Shown piece after piece: positions 1 through 6,229 of a stretch of 13,711 nucleotides of DNA. Made by a program: the position numbers and the translations under genes. Source of the DNA: Hallerella sp964587155 (lineage in GTDB: Bacteria; Fibrobacterota; Fibrobacteria; Fibrobacterales; Fibrobacteraceae); NCBI GenBank assembly GCA_964587155.1, contig CAZPKF010000030.1, positions 1 to 13,711 of the forward strand. Direction: 5' to 3'. Positions within the stretch are counted from its first letter, which is position 1; the number at the start of each line of letters is the position of its first letter. A model generated the notes under the pieces. It was not told the DNA's origin. It saw only the letters and a list, made by a program, of their open reading frames with translations, and searched no databases.

Positions 1-55
1 GCCTTCTTTGGAACCGACGACCAGAACTTTGTCTGCGAATTTCAGACGCAAATCC
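1..55. repeat. 55-base direct repeat, copy 1 (window edge)
   Basis: Bases 1-55 are identical to 155-209; identity stops at base 56. The copy lies in a different reading frame from copy 2 relative to the AspT-family gene. It therefore replaces expected membrane-helix sequence with an unrelated Arg/Ser/Gln-rich reading. It touches the window edge, which suits a contig-end assembly effect better than a biological duplication. Confidence 0.9.
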
Positions 56-1216
56 TACGATGATGCCCAGGAAAATTCCGATAAAGGCCGGGATGATTTC
101 TGGATGATCTAGTGCTTTGAGAGAATCGCCGAGCGTTTTGGCTGCAGCATCGATGCCTTCTTTGGAACCGACGACCAGAACTTTGTCTGCGAATTTCAGA
201 CGCAAATCCAGTCTGCCGGTGAATTTGAATTCTCCGCGGACAACACGACTTGCTGTAACTCCGAAGCGTTCTAAGGCGATGGCTCCGAGCGTTTTTCCCA
301 AAACTTTGGAATTTGTCACTAGGATGCTGCGCGTTTCCAATTTAGAACCGATTTCTGTAATGGGTTTTTCTAAACGGGAACCGATAAGCTTTTCCATCAG
401 GGCAACGTCTTTGGGGAACCCGACGATGTGCAATTTGTCGCCTTCTTGAAGGACAAGTTTTCCATCTGGCATTGAAACGTCATTGCCACGTTGTAAACGG
501 GTGACGACAACGCCGCTTGCCTGAATGCCGGGAATGTCTTTGATCTTAACGCCGAACAGATTTTTGTTGTCTAGGGAAAGGCTGCAAGAAATGATTTCTT
601 GACGGGTCTTTCCCAATTCTTCTGCATATTCTTTTGAAGCGGCGTCCGGATTTTTTCGAAAGAAAATGCGGACAAGAATCATAACCAGGATGATGCCGAT
701 GACACCAAAAGGATACGCAACTGCGTAGCCAATCCCTGTGAGAGACGTGTCCACGCCGGCTGCCGAGAGGGCTGAATTGGCGGCACCCAAAGACGGCGTG
801 TTCGTAACCGCACCGCAGAGCATGCCGACCAAAACAGGGACGTTTGTTTTCAAATCGGTCAAGAAGTAAATTCCAACAGTGATGAGAACGCCCAAAAGAA
901 CGATGCTCGCTGCAAGAATGTTCAGCACCAAGCCGTGACGGCGAATGGAGTCGATGAATCCGGGCCCAACCTGCATTCCGATGGTGTATACAAAGAGGAT
1001 TAAGCCGAATTCTTGCATAAAGTGCAAAACATTTGCATCCATGCGAAGTCCAAAGTGTCCAAAGAGAATGCCGACAAAAAGCGCGCCGGCGCCCCCTAGG
1101 CAAACCCCTTTCACTTTGACTTTTCCAATCATCAGTCCGATGGCGGCAGTAAACGAAAGAGCAACGACTTGCTGCGCTACCGATGTGCCTGTAAAGAGAT
1201 CAATAAACCATTGCAT
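1..1216 (-). CDS. AspT/YidE-family membrane exchanger, 3' end missing
   Basis: Reading leftwards from an ATG at 1216, the frame stays open to the window edge. Residues 1-190 hold about six hydrophobic helices. They include the family motif GAVTNTPSLGAANSA (about 135-149), a T-N-T-P signature of the aspartate:alanine exchanger (AspT) family. Two soluble RCK_C/TrkA-C-like domains follow (about 210-280 and 290-365), and a new helix begins at about 373. This is the usual helices-RCK_C-RCK_C-helices order, so the second membrane half is missing. Family members exchange amino or dicarboxylic acids in the inner membrane; Corynebacterium SucE, a succinate exporter, belongs here. The substrate is not readable from sequence. 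No Shine-Dalgarno is visible; the start lies 21 bases after the stop of the upstream lipoprotein gene, so coupling is likely. From base 55 leftwards the frame reads unlike the family because of a 55-base repeat, so only 56-1216 is trustworthy. Confidence 0.85.
   Translation of the reverse strand, partial: MQWFIDLFTGTSVAQQVVALSFTAAIGLMIGKVKVKGVCLGGAGALFVGILFGHFGLRMDANVLHFMQEFGLILFVYTIGMQVGPGFIDSIRRHGLVLNILAASIVLLGVLITVGIYFLTDLKTNVPVLVGMLCGAVTNTPSLGAANSALSAAGVDTSLTGIGYAVAYPFGVIGIILVMILVRIFFRKNPDAASKEYAEELGKTRQEIISCSLSLDNKNLFGVKIKDIPGIQASGVVVTRLQRGNDVSMPDGKLVLQEGDKLHIVGFPKDVALMEKLIGSRLEKPITEIGSKLETRSILVTNSKVLGKTLGAIALERFGVTASRVVRGEFKFTGRLDLRLKFADKVLVVGSKEGIDAAAKTLGDSLKALDHPEIIPAFIGIFLGIIVGFASEIRRQSSGRRFQRR
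155..209. repeat. 55-base direct repeat, copy 2 (in-frame, authentic)
   Basis: This is the internal copy of the repeat at 1-55. Here it encodes the end of the second RCK_C domain, including a V-L-V-V-G-S-K-E-G segment, in the correct frame. It is therefore the original, and copy 1 is the aberrant one. Confidence 0.9.
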
Positions 1217-1237
1217 AAGCGTTTTAATCGGAGGTGT

Positions 1238-1774
1238 TTACTGTTTAATGCAGCGGACAGAAGCGTCTATGGATTTGTTGAATCGTTCGTAAGAAACTTT
1301 ATCAGTGATGCGGACCAAAACGGCGCGGGATTCGTCAAAAGATTCGGCAGTCCAGAAGCTGGCGCTCTTGTCCAAATCGGCGAATTTTCCATCGTAATAA
1401 CGGAAGCCCGCATAGATGACGTTCAAACTTTTGATGTCGGCTTTTTCAAAGTCGGCTTGAGTCGGCAAGGTCCAACCTTCCGGGCAGATTTTCAAAGCGG
1501 TCTCGTAAGGGACGAGGCTGCCGTAGCGTTCGCAATTCTTGGCGCTGTCGTTGTAGCAATGTCCGGTTCCCGTCAGGTCTAGGTAGGAAACGTTTTCTGC
1601 TAGCCAAATGTTTCCGCCGGTTTGAACTGTTTTGTAAGTCTTTTCGGCGCAAGCGAGTTCGTTCGTGTCTTGATTGTAGGTGCAAGAACTGGATTTTTCG
1701 CAGGCGCACAAAAGAAGCGCGGCCAAGGTGAACGTTCCAGCTAGAGTGAAAATGTGGGAAAATGTCTGTTTCAT
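1238..1774 (-). CDS. FISUMP-domain lipoprotein
   Basis: A 178-residue protein. Residues 1-24 are a signal peptide with a hydrophobic core (about 8-22) and a lipobox LCAC, giving Cys25 as the lipidated residue, so it should be membrane-anchored outside the cytoplasm. Residues about 43-178 match the FISUMP (Fibrobacter succinogenes major paralogous) domain. Recognisable pieces are IWLAENVSY, CYNDSAKNC, YG.L, CPEGWTLPT, AGFRYYDGKF, ASFWTAES and a C-terminal VRCIK. The domain's biochemical role is unknown; copies are abundant in Fibrobacter surface proteins. I chose the ATG at 1774 because GGAG sits six bases before it; an in-frame ATG at 1789 would add MTEII ahead of the signal peptide. The gene precedes the AspT-family gene on the same strand and is divergent from the LysR gene. 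Cys residues recur through the mature domain, suggesting disulphides. Confidence 0.88.
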   Translation of the reverse strand: MKQTFSHIFTLAGTFTLAALLLCACEKSSSCTYNQDTNELACAEKTYKTVQTGGNIWLAENVSYLDLTGTGHCYNDSAKNCERYGSLVPYETALKICPEGWTLPTQADFEKADIKSLNVIYAGFRYYDGKFADLDKSASFWTAESFDESRAVLVRITDKVSYERFNKSIDASVRCIKQ

Positions 1775-1840
1775 GATAATCTCCGTCAAAGTCTATTGAA
1801 TGACGGGTCAAAGATAACTGAGATTTTCAAATTTGACTAA

Positions 1841-1856
1841 TAATATCAAAGTATTA
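1841..1856. promoter_or_regulatory. Inverted repeat TAATA-N6-TATTA, candidate LysR operator
   Basis: A perfect inverted repeat, TAATATCAAAGTATTA, lies in the AT-rich 136-base spacer between the divergent FISUMP/AspT genes and the LysR gene. It contains the T-N11-A spacing typical of LysR-type binding sites, and LysR regulators usually bind such shared spacers to control the divergent gene and themselves. Assigning it to this regulator is inference; AT-rich DNA yields short palindromes by chance. Confidence 0.4.
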
Positions 1857-1910
1857 AATCCATTATTCAAAATGATAGGTTCGGTAAATTTTAATAGATT
1901 TCAATGATAT

Positions 1911-2843
1911 ATGGAACTGACCCAGTTAAAGTATTTTTTAGAAGTGGCACGGACAGAACACGTAACTCAAAGTGCTAAAAATCTTTTTGTCGTTCAACCG
2001 GCCCTGACGCAAGCGATTCACAAATTGGAAACGGATTTGGGTGTTCAACTGTTTAAGACGCAGGGAAGGAACATCAAATTGACAGATGGCGGTCGAATAT
2101 TTCAAGAAAAGCTCCGTCCCCTGTATGACGAATTGATGAATTTGCCGATGCTTCTCCGTGAAGCCACAGGCAAGTTGAACTTCAGTATCAAATTGAACGT
2201 TCTCGCGGCTTCGACAATTATCACTCATGCGGTGATTGATTATAAAAAAAGTCATCCCGATATCAATGTGGACTTGATTCAGAACGAAGAAAAGAGCGTT
2301 TTCGATATTTGTGTTAGGACATTCGGCAAATACCGGGCGGAATTAGACAATATGTTTGGTGATGAAATCTTTGTCACGTCGGAAAAAATATTTTTGGCGG
2401 TTCCCAATCGGGACAGGTATAAAAAAATGCGCCAAATATCCCTATTCGATTTGCGCGATGAAAAATTCATCCGGCTTTATGGTTCCAAACAATACCGAAA
2501 AATTTGTACGGAATTATGTGAAAGTGTGGATTTTCATGGTGAAGTCACGTTTGAAAGCGATAACGCCGCCGCTGTCAAAGAAGCTGTCGCCGCAGGAATC
2601 GGCGTTGGCTTTTGGCCCGAAATTTCTTGGGGAAAAATGGACCATAAAAGGGTGAAACTTTTGGAAATCACCGACACGGATTTTAAACGCGACATTGTAA
2701 TTTCCATGCGGCGGAATAAGCAGGACAATACGCAAACAGAGAACTTCTTTTGTTATTTGAAAAACTTCCTTTTGCGTAGACATCGAAAATCAAAACAGAT
2801 TATCCCAGCGCAATCTCCGAAAGGGAACTTCGGAAAGCGTTGA
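1911..2843 (+). CDS. LysR-family transcriptional regulator
   Basis: A 310-residue protein of normal LysR length. Residues 1-62 form the winged helix-turn-helix: an LKYFLEVA start, the A-L-T-Q-A-I-H-K-L-E recognition helix region, then an L-G-V-Q-L-F segment and the LTDGG turn. Residues about 90-295 would be the periplasmic-binding-protein-like effector domain. It should act as a cytoplasmic DNA-binding sensor of a small molecule. It is divergent from the FISUMP/AspT genes, the usual arrangement for a regulator and its target, so it probably controls them. The effector cannot be told from sequence. The start ATG has no clear Shine-Dalgarno. The last 44 bases overlap the 3' end of the convergent serine hydrolase gene, and the C-terminal tail is basic and rather extended after the last recognisable domain segment. 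Confidence 0.92.
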   Translation: MELTQLKYFLEVARTEHVTQSAKNLFVVQPALTQAIHKLETDLGVQLFKTQGRNIKLTDGGRIFQEKLRPLYDELMNLPMLLREATGKLNFSIKLNVLAASTIITHAVIDYKKSHPDINVDLIQNEEKSVFDICVRTFGKYRAELDNMFGDEIFVTSEKIFLAVPNRDRYKKMRQISLFDLRDEKFIRLYGSKQYRKICTELCESVDFHGEVTFESDNAAAVKEAVAAGIGVGFWPEISWGKMDHKRVKLLEITDTDFKRDIVISMRRNKQDNTQTENFFCYLKNFLLRRHRKSKQIIPAQSPKGNFGKR

Positions 2844-3843
2844 TACGGGCTGCGGACTTTTCTCGTTTGGGATAAGTGAAATTGGAAAGCAGAACAACGG
2901 CCTTTTTTGTCGTGGCATCGGCGACAATGCTTGACCCGGTGAATCCCGTTTTTCCGAAAAGATGCGGGTGATGAACTTTTCCCATAAATTTTTCGGCATT
3001 GAGTTCCCATCCCAACGCGGTGCATTCTCCGGGAACACTTTCTTCAATGGCGTTTGTTGAAACGAGTTGCAAAATTCCTGGAGGGATGATTCTTTTCCCA
3101 TCAAACAAGCCGTCGTTTAAAATCATCTGGATGAATTTCAGCAAATCGGGAACAGTGGAAAACATTCCTGCGCTGCCGACTGGGAAAAGTTTCCCCAACG
3201 CGAATGCGCTTTCATCGTGAATCTCGCCCCGGATTTCGCGTCCGCGCCATGGGTCTTCTTCTGTCGCCACGATGTCTTCTTTATTTGCGCGAGACAGCGG
3301 ATTCCAACCGGAACGTTCCATTTTTAGCGGAATAAAAAATTCTTCTGCGGCGAGTTGCTGCAGCGTTTTCCCAAAAGAAATTCGCGAAAGTAAAATGCCC
3401 AGTAAGATGCTTGCCGGATTTCCGTAATTGAAAACGGTTCCGGGGCGTTTTTCAAAGGAATACGTATAAAGAAAATTCAGTATTTCTTGTGGTGGCAAAT
3501 TTTTCAGCGTGCTCATGGGGACGCGGTAATCTAAACTGTGGGTCAGCAAATGGCGAACAAGAATTTCGTCTCGATAATTTGTCTGTAATTCGGGAATGAA
3601 ATCAATGACTTTGGCATTTAAATCCAGTTTCTTTTCCAGCACGCGTTTGAGCGCCAAAGTGGAAGTCGGACAAACTTTCGTGACAGAGGCGATATCGAAG
3701 ATGGAATCTGGTGAAGTGTTGAATGCCCGGATGGCAGAGCTTCCGTCGGCAAAGAGAAATCCGACGACGGCCTTGGAAAAAATTCCGGACGAAATGGCGT
3801 TTTCAAAGAGCGGGTTCAGTGCGTTTTCTAATGCGGAAGTCAT
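2800..3843 (-). CDS. Serine beta-lactamase-like hydrolase (class C/esterase family)
   Basis: A 347-residue protein with the three motifs of the beta-lactamase/penicillin-binding serine hydrolase fold: S-V-T-K at about 53-56 (nucleophile Ser and Lys), Y-G-N at about 140-142 and K-T-G at about 298-300. An HDESA segment near 209 also resembles esterase members of this family. No signal peptide is visible, so the enzyme looks cytoplasmic, which argues against a classical periplasmic beta-lactamase and for an esterase, amidase or peptidase role; the substrate is unknown. I chose the ATG at 3843; a TTG two codons upstream is possible, and neither has a clear ribosome site. It converges on and overlaps the LysR gene by 44 bases and stands alone otherwise. 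Confidence 0.87.
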   Translation of the reverse strand: MTSALENALNPLFENAISSGIFSKAVVGFLFADGSSAIRAFNTSPDSIFDIASVTKVCPTSTLALKRVLEKKLDLNAKVIDFIPELQTNYRDEILVRHLLTHSLDYRVPMSTLKNLPPQEILNFLYTYSFEKRPGTVFNYGNPASILLGILLSRISFGKTLQQLAAEEFFIPLKMERSGWNPLSRANKEDIVATEEDPWRGREIRGEIHDESAFALGKLFPVGSAGMFSTVPDLLKFIQMILNDGLFDGKRIIPPGILQLVSTNAIEESVPGECTALGWELNAEKFMGKVHHPHLFGKTGFTGSSIVADATTKKAVVLLSNFTYPKREKSAARINAFRSSLSEIALG

Positions 3844-4153
3844 GTTCAAAAGATAAGTTTTCCATTTTTTAAAAGGCGGCTTTGACTGAGGATAGATGTT
3901 CTTGCGGCTGCGGACGCATAAACGATTTGCCTCGCCGAGCTTTTGCCGTACTGGATGCTATCTGTCTGTCCCGGCAGTCTTGCACGTTCAAGGGAAAGCG
4001 TATCTTTTGCGCTGACGGACGGGCGTGTTGTTCGCTGTTTTGTGTGCGTGAGCCTTTCATTATACCGTATGATACGTTTTTCCCATTAACCGTTGCTCGT
4101 TAACCATTGACTTCTGAATTGCAAATAAGTAGGCGGAAAAGTATATTTAAGGC
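3844..4153. other. 310-base gene-free spacer, possible dispersed repeat
   Basis: This lies between the hydrolase start and the Nudix start. Short open frames exist on both strands (for example 3882-4103 plus and 4060-3869 minus), but neither has a ribosome site, a recognisable domain or protein-like composition. The middle (about 3870-4080) is more GC-rich than the flanks. Its right end carries an odd palindrome CGTAT-G-ATACG (4066-4076) and two near-identical units, TTAACCGTTG and TTAACCATTG (4086-4110). The promoter of the Nudix gene must lie near its right end, but I could not find a convincing -35/-10 pair. Confidence 0.4.
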
Positions 4154-4684
4154 ATGGAAGAATGGATAGACGTTCTGGATTCAAACGGTAGAAAAACGGG
4201 CGAGTCTCGCCCCCGGGATGAAATTCACCGGTTGGGACTTTGGCACAGGACTGTTCACATTTGGCTGTTCGACAGTTCGGGGAACATTCTTTTCCAATTG
4301 CGGGCTCGCGACAAAGAAAATAATCCGGGTCTTTACGATACGAGTTGTGCCGGGCATATTTCCGCGGGAGATTCCAGTTTGGAATCGGCGGTTCGGGAAA
4401 TTGGCGAAGAACTCGGCATTCAAAAATTGCCGGCGGAATTGACGTATCTTTTTGAATCCAAACACACCAGTTCGCTGAACGGCGGAACGTATTTGGACAA
4501 TGAATTTTACGATGTCTATCGTGGGACGCTTTCCGGGGAAGAAATTTTAAACTTGAAACCGCAGCCGCACGAAGTCGATGCGTTCCGTTTTTTCAACATA
4601 AATGAACTGCGGGGTGCGCTTGAAACGTTTCCCGAAAAATTTGTTTCTCACCCTGAAGATTTCAAATATCTTTTAAACTTATGA
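4154..4684 (+). CDS. Nudix hydrolase, IPP-isomerase/YfcD-like
   Basis: A 176-residue Nudix protein. The Nudix box runs from Gly67 to Ile89 and ends in REIGEELGI, matching the metal-binding REUxEExGU half. Where the consensus GX5E has Glu there is Asp73. The N-terminal part (WIDVLDSNG, then HRLGLWHRTVHIW) and the LYDTSCAGH segment are typical of the subgroup that includes isopentenyl-diphosphate isomerase-like and YfcD-like proteins. It probably hydrolyses a nucleoside-diphosphate-type compound in the cytoplasm; a true IPP isomerase role is less likely, but I cannot exclude it. The stop overlaps the start of the following LysR gene as ATGA, so the two are co-translated. Only a weak AAGG lies very close to the start codon. 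Confidence 0.88.
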   Translation: MEEWIDVLDSNGRKTGESRPRDEIHRLGLWHRTVHIWLFDSSGNILFQLRARDKENNPGLYDTSCAGHISAGDSSLESAVREIGEELGIQKLPAELTYLFESKHTSSLNGGTYLDNEFYDVYRGTLSGEEILNLKPQPHEVDAFRFFNINELRGALETFPEKFVSHPEDFKYLLNL

Positions 4685-5604
4685 CTTTACAACAACTTCG
4701 TTATGCGATTGGAATCGCCGACAGCCCGTCTTTCAACAAAGCTGCCGAAAAATTGTATATCTCTCAGCCATCGTTGACTGCCGCCATTCATGAATTGGAA
4801 GATGAAATCGGCATCGTCATCTTTAATCGGACTAGCCGAGGTGTTACGCTGACGAGCGAAGGGGAAACGTTCATCGCTTATGCACGTGATCTTTATCGGC
4901 ATTACGAATCGTTGTTGGGAATGTATGGCCGCCAAGGAAAGCGCCGTCAACGTTTTTCCGTTTCGACACAGCATTATTCTTTCGCCGTCAAAAGTTTCGT
5001 TGAAATGGCGAAAAAGGTCAATGCCGATGAATACGATTTGGCGATCAGCGAAACGAAAACGCGCGAAGTCATTTTGGACGTGAGCAACCTCAAAAGCGAA
5101 ATAGGCATCCTTTATTTGAGTGATTTCAATCGGAAAGTTTTGGGTGATTTTCTCGAAGCCAAAGGTTGCGAATTCCATAGGTTGATAGAATGCAAAGCTT
5201 TTGTGTATTTGTGGAAGTCTCATCCGCTGGCCCAAAAAAAGTTCATCACGTTCCGGGAACTCGCTCCCTATCCCTGCTTGTCTTTTGATCAGGGGAACGA
5301 AAGTGCGGAATATTACGCGGAAGAAATTTTGAGCACCAAAGAGTATTCGAGGACCATTCGGGCGAACGACCGCGCTACGATGTTGAATTTAATGATTGGA
5401 TTGAACGGTTATACATTGTGCTCGGGAATCATCTGTGAAGAATTGAACGGCTCGGATTATATCGCCGTGCCGTTCCGCGATCCAGCCGCAAATAAAGATG
5501 TGATGGAAATCGGCTACATCACCAAAAAGAATATGCTTTTGAGTTCGCTGGGGGAGTGTTATATCCGCGAATTGAAAACTTATCTGGGGGTTGAATCGGT
5601 TTAA
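4681..5604 (+). CDS. LysR-family transcriptional regulator
   Basis: A 307-residue regulator of standard length. The N-terminal helix-turn-helix (1-60) shows LQQLRYAIGIAD, the YISQPSLTAAIHELE recognition region, IVIFNRTSRGVTLT and the TSEGE turn. The effector-binding domain occupies about 90-300. It begins inside the last codons of the Nudix gene by a four-base ATGA overlap with no separate ribosome site, so its translation is likely coupled to the Nudix gene. LysR genes are more often divergent from their targets; this co-directional coupling suggests it may autoregulate the pair or act elsewhere. The effector is unknown. A strong terminator follows directly. Confidence 0.92.
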   Translation: MTLQQLRYAIGIADSPSFNKAAEKLYISQPSLTAAIHELEDEIGIVIFNRTSRGVTLTSEGETFIAYARDLYRHYESLLGMYGRQGKRRQRFSVSTQHYSFAVKSFVEMAKKVNADEYDLAISETKTREVILDVSNLKSEIGILYLSDFNRKVLGDFLEAKGCEFHRLIECKAFVYLWKSHPLAQKKFITFRELAPYPCLSFDQGNESAEYYAEEILSTKEYSRTIRANDRATMLNLMIGLNGYTLCSGIICEELNGSDYIAVPFRDPAANKDVMEIGYITKKNMLLSSLGECYIRELKTYLGVESV

Positions 5605-5608
5605 AACG

Positions 5609-5643
5609 AAAATGTCCGGACAAATAGCCCGGACATTTTTTTT
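5609..5643 (+). terminator. Intrinsic terminator after the Nudix-LysR pair
   Basis: A perfect 11-base-pair stem, AAAATGTCCGG with CCGGACATTTT (5609-5619 and 5629-5639) around a 9-base loop, is followed by an unbroken run of T to 5643. It closes the plus-strand genes. Read on the other strand the stem is followed by CGTTTT, so it may also stop transcription from the convergent rplT gene. Confidence 0.88.
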
Positions 5644-5662
5644 CAAGAACGGATTCTCGAAG

Positions 5663-6016
5663 TTAAGCTTGCGCCTTCACCTGCTTCACGACGGCGGCGA
5701 AAGCCTCCGGATCGCTGACGGCCAAGTCGGCAAGAACCTTGCGGTTGATGCTGATGTTCGCCTTGGAAAGCAAATGGATGAATTGGCTGTAGCTCAAGTC
5801 AAATTCGCGCACGGCGGCGTTGAGGCGGGTAATCCACAGAGTGCGGAACGCGCCTTTTTTGTCGCGACGGTGGGCGTATGCGTATTGACCTGCGTGGGCG
5901 ACAGCTTCTTTCGCAAGGCGAAGGTTCGACTTGCGACGGCCGTAGTAGCCCTTGGCAGCTTTGAGGATTTTCTTGCGACGGGCGCGAGAAGGAACTCTAG
6001 TCTTTGAACGTGGCAT
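5663..6016 (-). CDS. rplT: 50S ribosomal protein L20
   Basis: A 117-residue, highly basic protein, the normal length for L20. Family-typical stretches are visible: RARRKKILKAAKGYYGRR, the AGQYAYAHRRDKK region, LWITRLNAA and SYSQFIHLLSKA with NRKVLADLAV. L20 binds 23S rRNA early in 50S assembly and in several bacteria represses its own operon by binding the mRNA leader. It is the third gene of infC-rpmI-rplT, 15 bases after rpmI, with a strong AGGAGAGGT ribosome site before its ATG. The start and length are secure. Confidence 0.98.
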   Translation of the reverse strand: MPRSKTRVPSRARRKKILKAAKGYYGRRKSNLRLAKEAVAHAGQYAYAHRRDKKGAFRTLWITRLNAAVREFDLSYSQFIHLLSKANISINRKVLADLAVSDPEAFAAVVKQVKAQA

Positions 6017-6031
6017 TCTTACCTCTCCTTA

Positions 6032-6229
6032 TTAAGCTTTGACAAGCAGACGCTTGACTCTGTATTCATCGGATTTCTTGACGGTTCCGGCTTTGCGCAG
6101 ATTGCGCTTGCGCTTTGTCGTCATTTTGGTAAGAATGTGGCGCAGACCAGCGCGCTTGAACTTCACGTGGCCGCTGCCGGTCACGCGGAAGCGCTTCTTG
6201 GCACCGCCGTGGGTTTTCATCTTAGGCAT
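6032..6229 (-). CDS. rpmI: 50S ribosomal protein L35
   Basis: A 65-residue basic protein of the expected length. It shows the family start MPKMKTHGGAKKRF, then RVTGSGHVKFKRAG, and ends in a Lys/Arg-rich tail with NLRKAG. L35 is a structural protein of the large ribosomal subunit. Its ATG lies inside the last codons of infC (eight-base overlap), and its ribosome site AGAGGT is made from infC codons, so the two genes are translationally linked. rplT follows closely. Confidence 0.98.
   Translation of the reverse strand: MPKMKTHGGAKKRFRVTGSGHVKFKRAGLRHILTKMTTKRKRNLRKAGTVKKSDEYRVKRLLVKA

Noticed and set aside
117..1292. Plus-strand and other-frame open frames (for example 117-449, 945-1292 and 546-1103 minus) over the left end.
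   Set aside because: They are shadows of the AspT-family gene, which is read in another minus-strand frame with clear family motifs and runs off the left edge.
4066..4076. Palindrome CGTAT-G-ATACG followed by T bases, considered as a terminator.
   Set aside because: A one-base loop cannot form a usable RNA hairpin, and no gene ends just upstream on that strand.
3869..4103. Two overlapping small open frames (3882-4103 plus and 4060-3869 minus).
   Set aside because: Neither has a ribosome site, hydrophobic or domain pattern, and both cover the same bases; better explained as non-coding sequence.
4107..4147. TTGACT (4107-4112) and TATATT (4142-4147) as the Nudix promoter.
   Set aside because: The spacing of 29 bases is far too long, and the -10-like box lies only a few bases from the start codon.
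5609..5643. The strong inverted repeat as a transposon end or attachment site.
   Set aside because: Stem, loop and T run right after a stop codon are fully explained as a terminator, and no matching copy or transposase was found.
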